Assembly: GCA_913774625.1 (NCBI GenBank) | Contig: CAJYHL010000010.1 | Location: forward strand, 62,001-126,000 | Direction of reading: 5' to 3' | Source: an uncultured Acidovorax sp. | GTDB taxonomy: Bacteria; Pseudomonadota; Gammaproteobacteria; Burkholderiales; Burkholderiaceae_C | DNA: 64,000 bases | Shown: positions 53,722 to 62,511 of the stretch, piece by piece | Layout: each line of letters begins with the position of its first letter | Position numbering within the stretch: the first letter of the stretch is position 1 | Position numbers and translations under genes: made by a program | Notes under the pieces: generated by a model | Databases searched by the model: none | Told to the model about the DNA's origin: nothing | What the model saw: the letters and a program-made list of their open reading frames with translations, nothing else

Positions 53722-53750
53722 AGGGTTAACCCTTTCCGGGTTGAACCTTA
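53722..53750. promoter_or_regulatory. Palindromic pair upstream of cstA
   Basis: AGGGTTAACCCT is a perfect 12-bp palindrome, followed 5 bp later by the imperfect copy GGGTTGAACCTTA. Two such sites in tandem in the response-regulator/cstA gap suggest operator sites for the adjacent NarL-type regulator. A weak hairpin terminator for the preceding gene is the alternative. Confidence 0.5.
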
Positions 53751-53863
53751 GGCAATCCCACCCGGCTCTCCTACGCGGCAAGGCGGATGCGCGGCGGCGC
53801 CCGCGTCGGGATACTTGGCGGCCTGCATTCCCTTACAAAGAACCTCCCAGGAGACAAGTTCCC

Positions 53864-55927
53864 ATGTCCCATCTCCGCCGCCACCTCGTGTGGCTCGCCA
53901 TCGCGCTGCTCGGCGCCTGGGCGCTGGGCACCGTCGCGCTCACGCGCGGCGAGTCCATCAGCGCGCTCTGGATCGTCGTCGCGGCGGTCTGCGTCTATCT
54001 GATCGCCTACCGCTACTACAGCCTGTTCATCGCCCAGCGCGTGCTGGGGCTGGACGCCACCCGCTCCACGCCGGCCTGGCGCCACAACGACGGGCTGGAC
54101 TACGTGCCCACCAACAAGCACGTGCTGTTCGGCCACCACTTCGCCGCCATCGCGGGCGCGGGGCCGCTGGTGGGGCCGGTGCTGGCCGCGCAGATGGGCT
54201 ACGTGCCGGGCCTCTTGTGGCTGCTGGCGGGCGTGGTGTTCGCCGGCGCGGTGCAGGATTTCATCGTGCTCTTCATCTCCACGCGGCGCGACGGCCGCTC
54301 GCTGGGCGACCTGGTCAAGCAGGAGATGGGCACCGTGCCGGGGCTGATCGCGCTCTTCGGCACCTTCATGATCATGATCATCATCCTGGCCGTGCTGGCG
54401 CTGATCGTGGTCAAGGCGCTGGCCGAATCGCCCTGGGGCGCCTTCACCGTGGCGGCGACCATTCCCGTGGCGCTCTTCATGGGCGTCTATCTGCGCTACA
54501 TCCGCCCCGGCCGCATCGCCGAGGTGTCCGTCATCGGCTTCGTGCTGCTGATGGCCGCCATCTTCGGCGGCCAGGCCGTGGCGGCCGACCCCGTCTGGGG
54601 CCCGGCCTTCACCTTCGACGGCAAGACCCTGACCTGGATGCTGATCGGCTACGGCTTCGTCGCCGCCTCGCTGCCGGTGTGGCTGCTGCTGGCGCCGCGC
54701 GACTACCTATCCACCTTCCTGAAGATCGGCACCATCGTGGCGCTGGCCATCGGCATCGTGGTGGTGGCGCCCACGCTGGAGATGCCGGCCATCACGCAGT
54801 TCGCGCAGGGCAACGGCCCGGTCTGGGCGGGCAGCCTGTTCCCCTTCCTCTTCATCACCATCGCCTGCGGCGCGGTGTCGGGCTTCCATGCGCTGATCTC
54901 CTCGGGCACCACGCCCAAGATGCTGGAGAACGAAACCCATGCCCGCTACATCGGCTACGGCGGCATGCTGGCCGAGTCCTTCGTCGCCGTGATGGCGCTG
55001 GTGGCCGCCTCGTGCATCAACCCCGGCATCTACTTCGCCATGAACAGCCCGGCCGCGCTGGTGGGCAGCACGCCCGAAGCGGTGGCGGCCACCATCTCCA
55101 CCTGGGGCTTCGTCGTCACGCCCGACATGCTGCTGCAGACCGCCAAGGACGTGGGCGAGCACACCATCCTGGGCCGTGCCGGCGGCGCGCCCACGCTGGC
55201 CGTGGGCATGGCGCACATCCTGCACCAGGTGGCGGGCGGCCCGGCCATGATGGCCTTCTGGTACCACTTCGCCATCCTGTTCGAGGCGCTCTTCATCCTC
55301 ACGGCGGTGGACGCCGGCACCCGCGCCGGGCGCTTCATGCTGCAGGACCTGCTGGGCAGCTTCGTGCCGGCCTTGAAGCGCACCGACTCGCTGCCCGCCA
55401 ACCTGATCGCCACCGCGCTGTGCGTGGGCGCCTGGGGCTACTTCCTCTACCAGGGCGTGGTCGATCCGCTGGGCGGCATCAACACGCTGTGGCCGCTTTT
55501 CGGCATCTCCAACCAGATGCTGGCCGCCGTGGCGCTGATGCTGGGCACCGTGGTGCTGTTCCGCATGAAGCGCGAACGCTTCGCCTGGGTCACCATCGCG
55601 CCGGCCGCCTGGCTGCTGGCCTGCACGCTCACCGCCGGCTGGCAGAAGATCTTCTCGGCCGACCCCAAGATCGGCTTCCTGTCGCATGCCGCCAAATATG
55701 CCGACGGCATCGCACAGGGCACGGTGATCGCGCCGGCCAAGACGGCCGAGGCCATGTCGCGCATCGTGCTCAACGACCGCATCAACGCCGGGCTCTGCGC
55801 GCTGTTCATCTTCGTGGTGCTGAGCGTGCTGCTCTACAGCGTGCGCGCCTGCCTGCAGGCCCGCGCCGCCAACCGCCCCACGGCGCATGAAACGCCGTTC
55901 GAGGCCCTGCCCCAGGCCGCGCGATGA
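53864..55927 (+). CDS. cstA: Carbon starvation protein A, pyruvate/peptide transporter
   Basis: A 687-residue inner-membrane protein with about 16-18 helices. The CstA core motif YVPTNKHVLFGHHFAAIAGAGPLVGPVLAAQMGY is clear, for example GAGPLVGPVLAAQMGY, as are FHALISSGTTPKML and FGISNQMLAA. CstA/BtsT proteins take up pyruvate, or peptides on starvation. AGGAG lies 11 nt before the ATG at 53864. It is downstream of a two-component system and overlaps the small YbdD-type gene. Confidence 0.94.
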   Translation: MSHLRRHLVWLAIALLGAWALGTVALTRGESISALWIVVAAVCVYLIAYRYYSLFIAQRVLGLDATRSTPAWRHNDGLDYVPTNKHVLFGHHFAAIAGAGPLVGPVLAAQMGYVPGLLWLLAGVVFAGAVQDFIVLFISTRRDGRSLGDLVKQEMGTVPGLIALFGTFMIMIIILAVLALIVVKALAESPWGAFTVAATIPVALFMGVYLRYIRPGRIAEVSVIGFVLLMAAIFGGQAVAADPVWGPAFTFDGKTLTWMLIGYGFVAASLPVWLLLAPRDYLSTFLKIGTIVALAIGIVVVAPTLEMPAITQFAQGNGPVWAGSLFPFLFITIACGAVSGFHALISSGTTPKMLENETHARYIGYGGMLAESFVAVMALVAASCINPGIYFAMNSPAALVGSTPEAVAATISTWGFVVTPDMLLQTAKDVGEHTILGRAGGAPTLAVGMAHILHQVAGGPAMMAFWYHFAILFEALFILTAVDAGTRAGRFMLQDLLGSFVPALKRTDSLPANLIATALCVGAWGYFLYQGVVDPLGGINTLWPLFGISNQMLAAVALMLGTVVLFRMKRERFAWVTIAPAAWLLACTLTAGWQKIFSADPKIGFLSHAAKYADGIAQGTVIAPAKTAEAMSRIVLNDRINAGLCALFIFVVLSVLLYSVRACLQARAANRPTAHETPFEALPQAAR

Positions 55928-56175
55928 GAGCCGACGATCCGGCCAGCCGTCCGCTGCAGCAGGCCGCGCGCGATGCCGTGCAGGCCGTCGCCACGGGCGG
56001 GCGCTACCTGGCGCAGTCGCTGCGCCTGATGGTGGGCCTGCCCGACTACGACGCCTACCTGAGCCACCAGGAGCGCACCCATCCCGGCGAGCCGGTGATG
56101 AGCTATGCGGAATTCTTCCGCGACCGGCAGGATGCGCGATACGGAGGCAAAGGCCGCATCGGCCGCTGCTGCTGA
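55924..56175 (+). CDS. YbdD/YjiX-family small protein (DUF466)
   Basis: An 83-residue protein found next to cstA/btsT genes. The family hallmarks LRLMVGLPDYDAYLSHQERTHPGEPVMSYAEFFRDRQDARYG fill the middle; MVGLPDYDAY is the most diagnostic. It overlaps cstA by four bases. In E. coli the homologues are needed for full transport by the CstA-type carrier. Its C terminus ends GRCC, slightly extended over the usual form. Confidence 0.92.
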   Translation: MRADDPASRPLQQAARDAVQAVATGGRYLAQSLRLMVGLPDYDAYLSHQERTHPGEPVMSYAEFFRDRQDARYGGKGRIGRCC

Positions 56176-56192
56176 GCGCGCGGCTCACACGC

Positions 56193-56259
56193 CCCTTCTG
56201 GCGTCGTTGCCGCATCTGGTCGTAGCGCTGCTACTGCCTGCGATGCGGCGCCTGGCCAG
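56193..56259 (+). repeat. REP-like palindromic element, copy B
   Basis: Same family as 10111-10178: arms GCCGCATC and GATGCGGC, outer CTGGC/GCCAG pairing and core TAGCGCTGCTA. It fills the gap between the convergent YbdD-type and LysR genes, where it may help end transcription. Confidence 0.7.
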
Positions 56260-56264
56260 CGCCG

Positions 56265-57218
56265 CTAGTCCGGGGCGGTGCCCGTGCCCGGCCCGCCCTG
56301 CGCCAGCAGCGGCGGCAGCCGGGCGGCCAGCAGGTCGATGGCCGTGCGCGTCTTGAGCGGCAAGGCCCGCGCCTGCGGCCACACAGCCTGCAGCGCGTAG
56401 CCATAGGGCACGGGCTCCTCGAACACGCGCACCAGCGTGCCCTGGCCGACGGCATCCGCCACCAGCCAGGCCGGCAGCCGGGTCATGCCCATGCCGCCCA
56501 GGGCCGCCAGCTTGTTGGCTTCCAGGCTGTTGCAGCTGAACGAGACCCGCGCCGGCGGCTGGAAGGTTCGTACCTGCCCGTCCGCGCCGTGGAACTGCCA
56601 GGGATGGGGGCCGGTGTCGCGCGCATAGCCGACGAAGCTGTGGCTGCCCGCCGTGGCGATCATGGCGTCCAGATCCGCCGGCGCCGGGTGCCGGGCCAGG
56701 TAGCCCGGCGAGGCATAGACGCCCATCCACTGCCGGCCCAGCGCCCGCGCCGCCAGCACGCTGCTATCGGCCAGCGGACCGCTGCGCACGGCCAGGTCGA
56801 TGCGCTCGTCCACCAGGTCCGCCACGCTGTCGCTGAAGACCATCTCCAGCGACAGCTCCGGGTGCGCGGCCGCCAGCTCCAGCAGCAGCGGCGCCACCAT
56901 CTCCCGGCCGATCAGCACCGGCGCCGTCACCCGCAGGCGCCCGCGCGGCGCGCTGCGGCCGGCCTCCACGGCGGCATCGGCTGCGTCCAGCTCCGACAGC
57001 GCCCGCCGGCAGCGCTCGTAGTACGCCTGGCCGTCTTCGGTGAGGCTCTGGCTGCGGGTGCTGCGCTGAAAGAGGCGCGTGCCCAGCCGCGCCTCCAGCC
57101 GGGCCACGCTCTTGGCCACGGCCGAGCGCGTGCGCTGCAGCCGCACGGCGGCCAGCGCGAAGTTGCCGGCCTCCACGGCGGCCACGAAGGCTTCTATCCC
57201 CGCCAGGCGTTCGCTCAT
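56265..57218 (-). CDS. LysR-family transcriptional regulator
   Basis: A 317-residue regulator. The N-terminal winged helix contains GIEAFVAAVEAGNFALAAVR and RTRSAVAKSVARLEARLGTRLF. The effector domain contains GRLRVTAPVLIGREMVAPLL and the CrgA/PtxR-type PHPWQFHG stretch. It is divergent from the oxidoreductase gene 106 bp away, the usual layout for a LysR regulator and its target. It could respond to an aldehyde, quinone or electrophile, but that is a guess. Confidence 0.9.
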   Translation of the reverse strand: MSERLAGIEAFVAAVEAGNFALAAVRLQRTRSAVAKSVARLEARLGTRLFQRSTRSQSLTEDGQAYYERCRRALSELDAADAAVEAGRSAPRGRLRVTAPVLIGREMVAPLLLELAAAHPELSLEMVFSDSVADLVDERIDLAVRSGPLADSSVLAARALGRQWMGVYASPGYLARHPAPADLDAMIATAGSHSFVGYARDTGPHPWQFHGADGQVRTFQPPARVSFSCNSLEANKLAALGGMGMTRLPAWLVADAVGQGTLVRVFEEPVPYGYALQAVWPQARALPLKTRTAIDLLAARLPPLLAQGGPGTGTAPD

Positions 57219-57324
57219 TGAAGAATTTACCTATCCAGTGCGTTGATTCAGATGCTCCACCAGCGAATGTAGCGCGCCAATAGCATGGCTGCATCGTCAA
57301 TTCCTCTGAACTGGAGCAGCACCC

Positions 57325-58341
57325 ATGAAAGACAGCAACCCCGGCAGCCTGCAACGCTGGCAGCTCACCGACTTCGGCCTGGAGCATCTCGTTCGCTCCA
57401 CCGCTCCCCTGCCTGTGCCCGGCCCGGGCCAGATCCTGGTGCGGGTGGAGGCGGCTTCGCTCAACTACCGCGACCTGCTCGTCGCCCGCAACACCTACCG
57501 CTGGAGCGCGCCTCTGCCCTTCGTGCCGGCCTCCGACATGGCGGGCACGGTGCTGGCGGTGGGCGCGGGCGTGCAACGCTGGCGCGGCGGTGAGCGCGTC
57601 ATCAGCACCTTCGTCGCGGACTGGCTGGACGGTGCAGCGCCGGCTGCCAGCCATTCGCTGGGCGTGCCGGGGCCCGGCATGCTCGCCACCCATGTGCTGC
57701 TGGATGCCGACTGGGCCGCGCCGGCTCCCGCCACGCTGGACGCCGCGCAGGCCAGCACCTTGCCCTGCGCCGCGCTCACGGCCTGGTTCGCGCTGGTGGA
57801 AGAGGGCGGCCTGCAGGCCGGCCAGACCGTGCTGATCCACGGCACGGGTGGCGTGGCCCTGTTCGGGCTGCAGTTCGCGCGGATGCACGGCGCGCAGGCG
57901 ATCGTGGTGTCGGGCAGCGCGGACAAGCGCGCCCCGGCCCTGGAGCTGGGCGCGCACCACGTGCTGGCGCGCGATGCCGACTGGCAGGCCGAGGTGATGC
58001 GCCTGACCGAAGGGCGCGGCGCCGACCAGGTGCTGGAAACCGTGGGCGGCCCGAACATCGGCCGCTCGCTGCAGGCGCTGGCGCGCGGCGGGCGCATTTC
58101 GGTCATCGGCGTGCTGGAAGGCGGCCAGATGCAGGACTTCACCTTCGACGCCATCGGCCGGCGGGCCACCATCCAGGGCATCAGCGTGGGCCACCGCGCG
58201 GCGCTGGAGCGCATGGTGCGCGCCATCGACGTGAACCGGCTGCAGCCGGTGGTCGCGGCCGAATACGGCTTCGGCGAGGTGCCGCAGGCCTTCGAGCACC
58301 TGGCGCGGGGCGCCTTCGGCAAGGTGGTGGTGCGGATGTGA
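57325..58341 (+). CDS. Medium-chain NAD(P)-dependent alcohol dehydrogenase/quinone oxidoreductase
   Basis: A 338-residue MDR-superfamily oxidoreductase. The N-terminal catalytic domain has VRVEAASLNYRDLLVARNTY and PFVPASDMAGTVLAVG. The Rossmann fold begins VLIHGTGGVALFGLQFARMHGA. The usual structural-zinc cysteines are absent, so the enzyme is nearer the zinc-independent quinone-reductase type. It is divergent from the LysR regulator and probably regulated by it. Substrate unknown. Confidence 0.87.
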   Translation: MKDSNPGSLQRWQLTDFGLEHLVRSTAPLPVPGPGQILVRVEAASLNYRDLLVARNTYRWSAPLPFVPASDMAGTVLAVGAGVQRWRGGERVISTFVADWLDGAAPAASHSLGVPGPGMLATHVLLDADWAAPAPATLDAAQASTLPCAALTAWFALVEEGGLQAGQTVLIHGTGGVALFGLQFARMHGAQAIVVSGSADKRAPALELGAHHVLARDADWQAEVMRLTEGRGADQVLETVGGPNIGRSLQALARGGRISVIGVLEGGQMQDFTFDAIGRRATIQGISVGHRAALERMVRAIDVNRLQPVVAAEYGFGEVPQAFEHLARGAFGKVVVRM

Positions 58342-58393
58342 CGGCCCCCCCCGGGGGCTGAGGCTTGGATCTAGGAGCTGAGTCCTACCGGGC

Positions 58394-58765
58394 TCACCAC
58401 TGCCCGGACTCCATCCGTATCGCCACCTCGCAGTCCTCGAAGATCTCCAGCTTGGCGATCTTCACGCGCACGCCGATCACGCCGGGCAGCTGCATCAGGC
58501 GGCGCGTGAGCTTGCCGATCAGGCTCTCCAGCAGGTTGACGTGCTCGGCCGTGCATTCGTCGATGATGATCTGCCGCACCTTGCGGTAGTCCAGCACATG
58601 GCTGATGTCGTCGTCGTGCGGCAGCAGCGGCTGGCGGCCCTGGTTGAGTTCCGCGTCCACCTGGATGGGCTGGGGCGCGGTCTTTTCGTGGTCGAGGATG
58701 CCCAGGTTCGCGTCGAAGCGCAAACCGGTGAGCGTGAGGATCTGCTGGCCGCCGTCGGGTGTCAT
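58394..58765 (-). CDS. folB: Dihydroneopterin aldolase, FolB paralogue 1
   Basis: A 123-residue enzyme of the tunnelling-fold pterin family. It cleaves dihydroneopterin to 6-hydroxymethyl-dihydropterin on the folate route, or epimerises it. The pterin-anchoring Glu region (LGILDHEKTAPQPIQVDAEL) and the catalytic Lys region (VKIAKLEIFEDCEVAI) are present. Start MTPDGGQQIL overlaps the stop of the second folB-like gene (ATGA). It is last of a three-gene minus-strand operon. Confidence 0.85.
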   Translation of the reverse strand: MTPDGGQQILTLTGLRFDANLGILDHEKTAPQPIQVDAELNQGRQPLLPHDDDISHVLDYRKVRQIIIDECTAEHVNLLESLIGKLTRRLMQLPGVIGVRVKIAKLEIFEDCEVAIRMESGQW

Positions 58766-59178
58766 GGGGCTTCGTTCCTGGTGAGGATGGCTTCTTCTTT
58801 GAAGCGGAAGGTCTCCACGCCCACGGAGTCGCAGTCGGGATAGACGTCGGGCTTGGCCGTGCGCACGCGCGCCGCGACCACGCCGGGATGGGCCATGAGG
58901 GTGTCGAGCAGTTCGTCGCCCAGCGTTTCCTGCAGGCCGATGGGGCCGCGCGCGATGCGCTGGTGGACGGCCTCACGCACGAAATCGTAGTCCACCACCT
59001 CGGCGATGGCGTCGGCCTGGGGCGTGGTGTCGGCCAGGCGCACGTAGATGTCCACGTCCAGCGTCAGGCGCTGGGACGCGGCCTTCTCGAAGTCGTGGAT
59101 GCCGATCCAGGCCTGCACCGTGAGGCCGCGCAGCATCAGGCGCCGGCAGTGCAGCTGCAGCCAGTCCATGCGGTTCAT
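58762..59178 (-). CDS. FolB-like protein, paralogue 2
   Basis: A 138-residue dihydroneopterin aldolase-like protein, clearly related to its downstream neighbour. It has GIHDFEKAASQRLTLDVDI and VRTAKPDVYPDCDSVGVETF in the same positions. Two adjacent paralogues suggest division of work, one aldolase and one epimerase or monapterin enzyme, since FolM is encoded next to them. This is inference. The start at 59178 overlaps the folM stop; a longer open frame upstream is only the shadow of folM. Confidence 0.82.
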   Translation of the reverse strand: MNRMDWLQLHCRRLMLRGLTVQAWIGIHDFEKAASQRLTLDVDIYVRLADTTPQADAIAEVVDYDFVREAVHQRIARGPIGLQETLGDELLDTLMAHPGVVAARVRTAKPDVYPDCDSVGVETFRFKEEAILTRNEAP

Positions 59179-60068
59179 GGGAGGTCTCCTTGTTCGTTGT
59201 TCTTCGCGGCGGTGGCGCCGTGCAGCACTTGCTCGGCGACGAACATGATGTCGCGCTCGGTGGGCACCAGGTGCTGGCCGTTGTCCACGCACACGCTCGT
59301 GCCGGTGATGCAGGGGTTGCCGGCCAGGAAGAGAGCTGTCTGCGCCACCTGGGCGGGGTCGATGGGCCGGCGCAGCAGGTTGGCATGGCTGGCTGCGGCG
59401 AAGTTGTCGGCGGTCTGCGGGCCGCTCTGGTAGAGCAGGCCGGGCGCCACCGCGTTCACGCGCACCTGCGGCGCCAGAGCCTGCGCCTGCAGTGCCACCG
59501 AGCGCTCCAGCGCCAGCTTGGACAGGGTGTAGGAGTAGTAGTCGGGGTTGAGATTGAAGACCTTCTGGTCCAGCACGTGTACGACGGATGCGGCCGGCGT
59601 GCCTGCGGGGCCGCCGGCATGCAGGCCGTGCAGCAGCCGGGCCAGCGTGGCGGGCACGACGAGATTGGTGCGCATCTGCGCCCAGAGCGCCTCTTCGGAG
59701 AAGTCGGCCGCCGTGTCGGGCTCGAACAGCGAGGCGTTGTTGACCACGCAGTCCAGCCGGCCGCCGGTGCGCTCCAGCACCTGGGCGAAGAGCGCGCGCG
59801 CATCGGCCTCGGAATGCAGCGGCCCGGCGACGGCCACGGCCTGGCCGCCCAACGCTGCGATCTGCGCCACCACCTCCTGCGCCGCGTCGGCCGACCGGTG
59901 GTAGTGGCAGGCCACCTGCCAGCCCTGGCGGGCGAAGGCCAGGCACAGTTCGCGGCCCAGGCGTTTGGCGCCGCCCGTTACCAGCACCCAGCGGGCGGTG
60001 CCGGCTCCGGCGGCTGCGGTATCGCGGTCGGACGCTGGATTCGGCGGGCGGGCGGCGTTATCGCTCAT
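59175..60068 (-). CDS. folM: Pteridine reductase, FolM-like short-chain dehydrogenase
   Basis: A 297-residue SDR enzyme with TGGAKRLGRELCLAF (the cofactor loop with the R-L-G-R pattern of pteridine reductases), VNNASLFEPD, and the catalytic Tyr-Lys in YYSYTLSKLALE. FolM reduces dihydromonapterin or dihydrofolate. It overlaps the folB-like gene and heads a pterin operon, which supports FolM over other SDRs. N-terminal 25 residues are a low-complexity tail. Confidence 0.83.
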   Translation of the reverse strand: MSDNAARPPNPASDRDTAAAGAGTARWVLVTGGAKRLGRELCLAFARQGWQVACHYHRSADAAQEVVAQIAALGGQAVAVAGPLHSEADARALFAQVLERTGGRLDCVVNNASLFEPDTAADFSEEALWAQMRTNLVVPATLARLLHGLHAGGPAGTPAASVVHVLDQKVFNLNPDYYSYTLSKLALERSVALQAQALAPQVRVNAVAPGLLYQSGPQTADNFAAASHANLLRRPIDPAQVAQTALFLAGNPCITGTSVCVDNGQHLVPTERDIMFVAEQVLHGATAAKNNEQGDLP

Positions 60069-60150
60069 AAGATGGAAGGCTGGTGACAGGTGGGCAACGG
60101 GCCGGCGCGCAGCCGGACAAAAAGCACGACGGACAAGGACGGCGGACGGA

Positions 60151-61302
60151 ATGACGAAGGTGAACCCTCAGACGGAACAGGCGAGTGTAATGACGACGAA
60201 TGCCCTCGCGGCCCAGGTGCGCGCGGCCATCGCCCAGGCCGGCGGCTGGATCGGCTTCGACCGCTTCATGGAGATGGCGCTCTACACGCCCGGCCTGGGC
60301 TACTACGCCAACGAGTCGCCCAAGTTCGGCATGCTGCCGGGCTCGGGCAGCGACTTCGTCACCGCGCCCGAACTCTCGCCCGTCTTCGGCCGGGCGCTGG
60401 CCGCGCAGGTGCGCGAGGCGCTGGACGCCACGGGCACCGACGAAGTGTGGGAGTTCGGCGCCGGTTCCGGCGCCCTCGCCGTGCAGCTGCTGCAGGCGCT
60501 CGGCGACCGCGTGCGGCGCTACACCATCGTGGACCTGTCGGGCAGCCTGCGCCGCCGCCAGCAGGCCGCGCTGGCCGCGTGGGAAGGCCGCGTGGTCTGG
60601 GCCGATCGCCTGCCCGAGCGCTTCGAGGGCGTGGTCGTCGGCAACGAGGTGCTGGACGCCATGCCCGTGCAGCTGCTGGCCCGCCACGGCGGCGCCGGCA
60701 GCGGCGTGTGGCACGAACGCGGCGTGGCCCTGGGCGCCGCAGCAGGCCAGGAGGCCGAAGCTCCCTTCGCCTGGGCCGACCGCCCCACGGCCCTGCGCCC
60801 ACCCGTCGAGCCCGAGGGCCCGCAGGACTACCTGACCGAGATCCACGTGCAGGGCGAGGGCTTCATGCGCATGCTGGCCCAGCGCCTGGCGCGCGGCGCG
60901 GCCTTCCTCATCGACTACGGCTTTCCCGAGGCCGAGTACTACCACCCCCAGCGCCACATGGGCACGCTGGTCTGCCACCAGGCCCACCAGGTCGATTCCG
61001 ACCCGCTGGCGGACATAGGCGCCAAGGACATCACCGCCCACGTCAACTTCACCGCCATGGCCCTGGCCGCGCAGGACGCGGGCCTGGACGTGCTGGGCTA
61101 CACCACCCAGGCGCACTTCCTCATCAACTGCGGCCTGCAGGCGCAGCTGGAGCAACTGCCCCAGGCGGAGCGCGCACAGGCTGCCAAGCTGATGATGGAG
61201 CACGAGATGGGCGAGCTCTTCAAGGTGCTGGCTGTGGGCGCGGGCGTGCCCGCGTGGACGCCGATGGGCTTCGCGCGCGGGGACCGCACGCATCGGCTGT
61301 AG
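60151..61302 (+). CDS. MidA-like SAM-dependent protein methyltransferase (DUF185)
   Basis: A 383-residue methyltransferase of the MidA/NDUFAF7 family. The typical start IGFDRFMEMALYTPGLGYYAN, the SAM motif WEFGAGSGALAVQLL and VVGNEVLDAMPV are present, as is GAAFLIDYGFPEAEYYHPQR. In mitochondria the homologue methylates an arginine of complex I; the bacterial role is not settled. It starts at 60151; an in-frame ATG at 60190 is a possible alternative. Divergent from folM. Confidence 0.87.
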   Translation: MTKVNPQTEQASVMTTNALAAQVRAAIAQAGGWIGFDRFMEMALYTPGLGYYANESPKFGMLPGSGSDFVTAPELSPVFGRALAAQVREALDATGTDEVWEFGAGSGALAVQLLQALGDRVRRYTIVDLSGSLRRRQQAALAAWEGRVVWADRLPERFEGVVVGNEVLDAMPVQLLARHGGAGSGVWHERGVALGAAAGQEAEAPFAWADRPTALRPPVEPEGPQDYLTEIHVQGEGFMRMLAQRLARGAAFLIDYGFPEAEYYHPQRHMGTLVCHQAHQVDSDPLADIGAKDITAHVNFTAMALAAQDAGLDVLGYTTQAHFLINCGLQAQLEQLPQAERAQAAKLMMEHEMGELFKVLAVGAGVPAWTPMGFARGDRTHRL

Positions 61303-61340
61303 GACGCCTGGCAGGTCGGGAACGTGGCCGGAGTCCATAG

Positions 61341-61371
61341 CTGTTTTGGTAGTTAGCAACTGACGAAACAG
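61341..61371. promoter_or_regulatory. Dyad upstream of the TauD-family gene
   Basis: CTGTTT and AAACAG arms, with a smaller GTTAGCAAC dyad between them, in an A/T-richer stretch about 90 bp before the dioxygenase start. Likely a promoter/operator of the dioxygenase-ABC operon; the regulator is unknown (a CysB-type protein would be plausible for sulfonates). Confidence 0.4.
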
Positions 61372-61461
61372 TGTTTCCCTCCAGGATGCAGCCTGCCTAG
61401 AGTGCGGTGAACGGGAGCCGGAGCGGCCGGCCCGCCCACCTTCCACGCAAAGGCTTCTTCC

Positions 61462-62391
61462 ATGTCCGCAGTCCTGTCCTCTCTTTCGGCCTTCCCTTCC
61501 GCTCCGGTCCAGTCCGCAGCGCAGCCGCAGTCGCAAGGCTTCGGGATCCGCCCGCTGCCCGGCGCTCCGCTGGGCGCCGAGGTACTGGGCCTGGATCTCT
61601 CGCGCCCCTTGAGCGATGCCGACTTCGCCCGCCTGCACCGCGCGCACCTGGACCACCATGTGGTGGTGTTCCGCGACCAGCGCATCACGCCCGCCCAGCA
61701 CATCGCCTTCAGCCGCCGCTTCGGGCCGCTGCAGATCCATGTGCTGAAGAACTTCCAGCTGGCGGACCATCCGGAAGTCCTCATCGTCTCCAACCTCAAG
61801 GACGAGGCCGGCCAGCCCATCGGCCTGGGCGATGCGGGCCACTACTGGCATTCCGACCTGTCCTACAAGGAACGGCCCAGCCTGGGCTCGCTGCTGCACG
61901 CGCAGGAGCTGCCCGGCGAGGGCGGCGACACGCTCTTCGCCGACCAGCACGCCGCCTACGACGCGCTGCCTGAAGCGCTCAAGCGCGCCATCGCCCCGCT
62001 GCAGGCCGAGCACAGCTACCTGGCCAAGTACGAAGAGCTGCGCGCCCGCAACCCCTGGCGCCCCCAGCTCACTGCCGCGCAGATCGCCGAGGTGGCGCCC
62101 GCCGTCCACCCGGTGGTGCGCACCCACCCCGAGACGGGCCGCCGCGCGCTTTTCGTCAACGAGCACTTCACCACGCGCATCGTCGGCTGGCCCGAGGACG
62201 AGAGCCGCGACCTGCTGGCCCAGCTGTTCGCCGCCGCCGTGAAGCCGGAATTCGTCTATCGCCACCAGTGGCAGCCGCACGACCTGGTGTTCTGGGACAA
62301 CCGCTCGGTCCAGCACCTGGCCGCCGGCACGCCCGACAGCGAGCGCCGCAAGCTTTTCCGCACCACGGTCGAGGGCGATCTACCCTTGTGA
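61462..62391 (+). CDS. TauD/TfdA-family 2-oxoglutarate dioxygenase
   Basis: A 309-residue Fe(II)/2-oxoglutarate enzyme. The metal triad is visible as His-x-Asp in GHYWHSDLSYKERPS and the second His in DNRSVQHLA; the 2-oxoglutarate arginine is in ERRKLFRTTVEG. TauD homologues release sulfite from taurine or other sulfonates, while TfdA relatives act on phenoxyacetates. The sulfonate-type ABC transporter directly downstream favours an organosulfur substrate. Confidence 0.88.
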   Translation: MSAVLSSLSAFPSAPVQSAAQPQSQGFGIRPLPGAPLGAEVLGLDLSRPLSDADFARLHRAHLDHHVVVFRDQRITPAQHIAFSRRFGPLQIHVLKNFQLADHPEVLIVSNLKDEAGQPIGLGDAGHYWHSDLSYKERPSLGSLLHAQELPGEGGDTLFADQHAAYDALPEALKRAIAPLQAEHSYLAKYEELRARNPWRPQLTAAQIAEVAPAVHPVVRTHPETGRRALFVNEHFTTRIVGWPEDESRDLLAQLFAAAVKPEFVYRHQWQPHDLVFWDNRSVQHLAAGTPDSERRKLFRTTVEGDLPL

Positions 62392-62511
62392 CCCACGCTG
62401 GCTGAGCGGCCCCTGCGGCCCACTCACTCTCACTTTCCGATAGCTGCAGGCACCCGTCTTGCGGGCGCCCGGGCTGTGTTGTCCTCGAAGAAACTAAAAA
62501 GGTCGTCGTCC

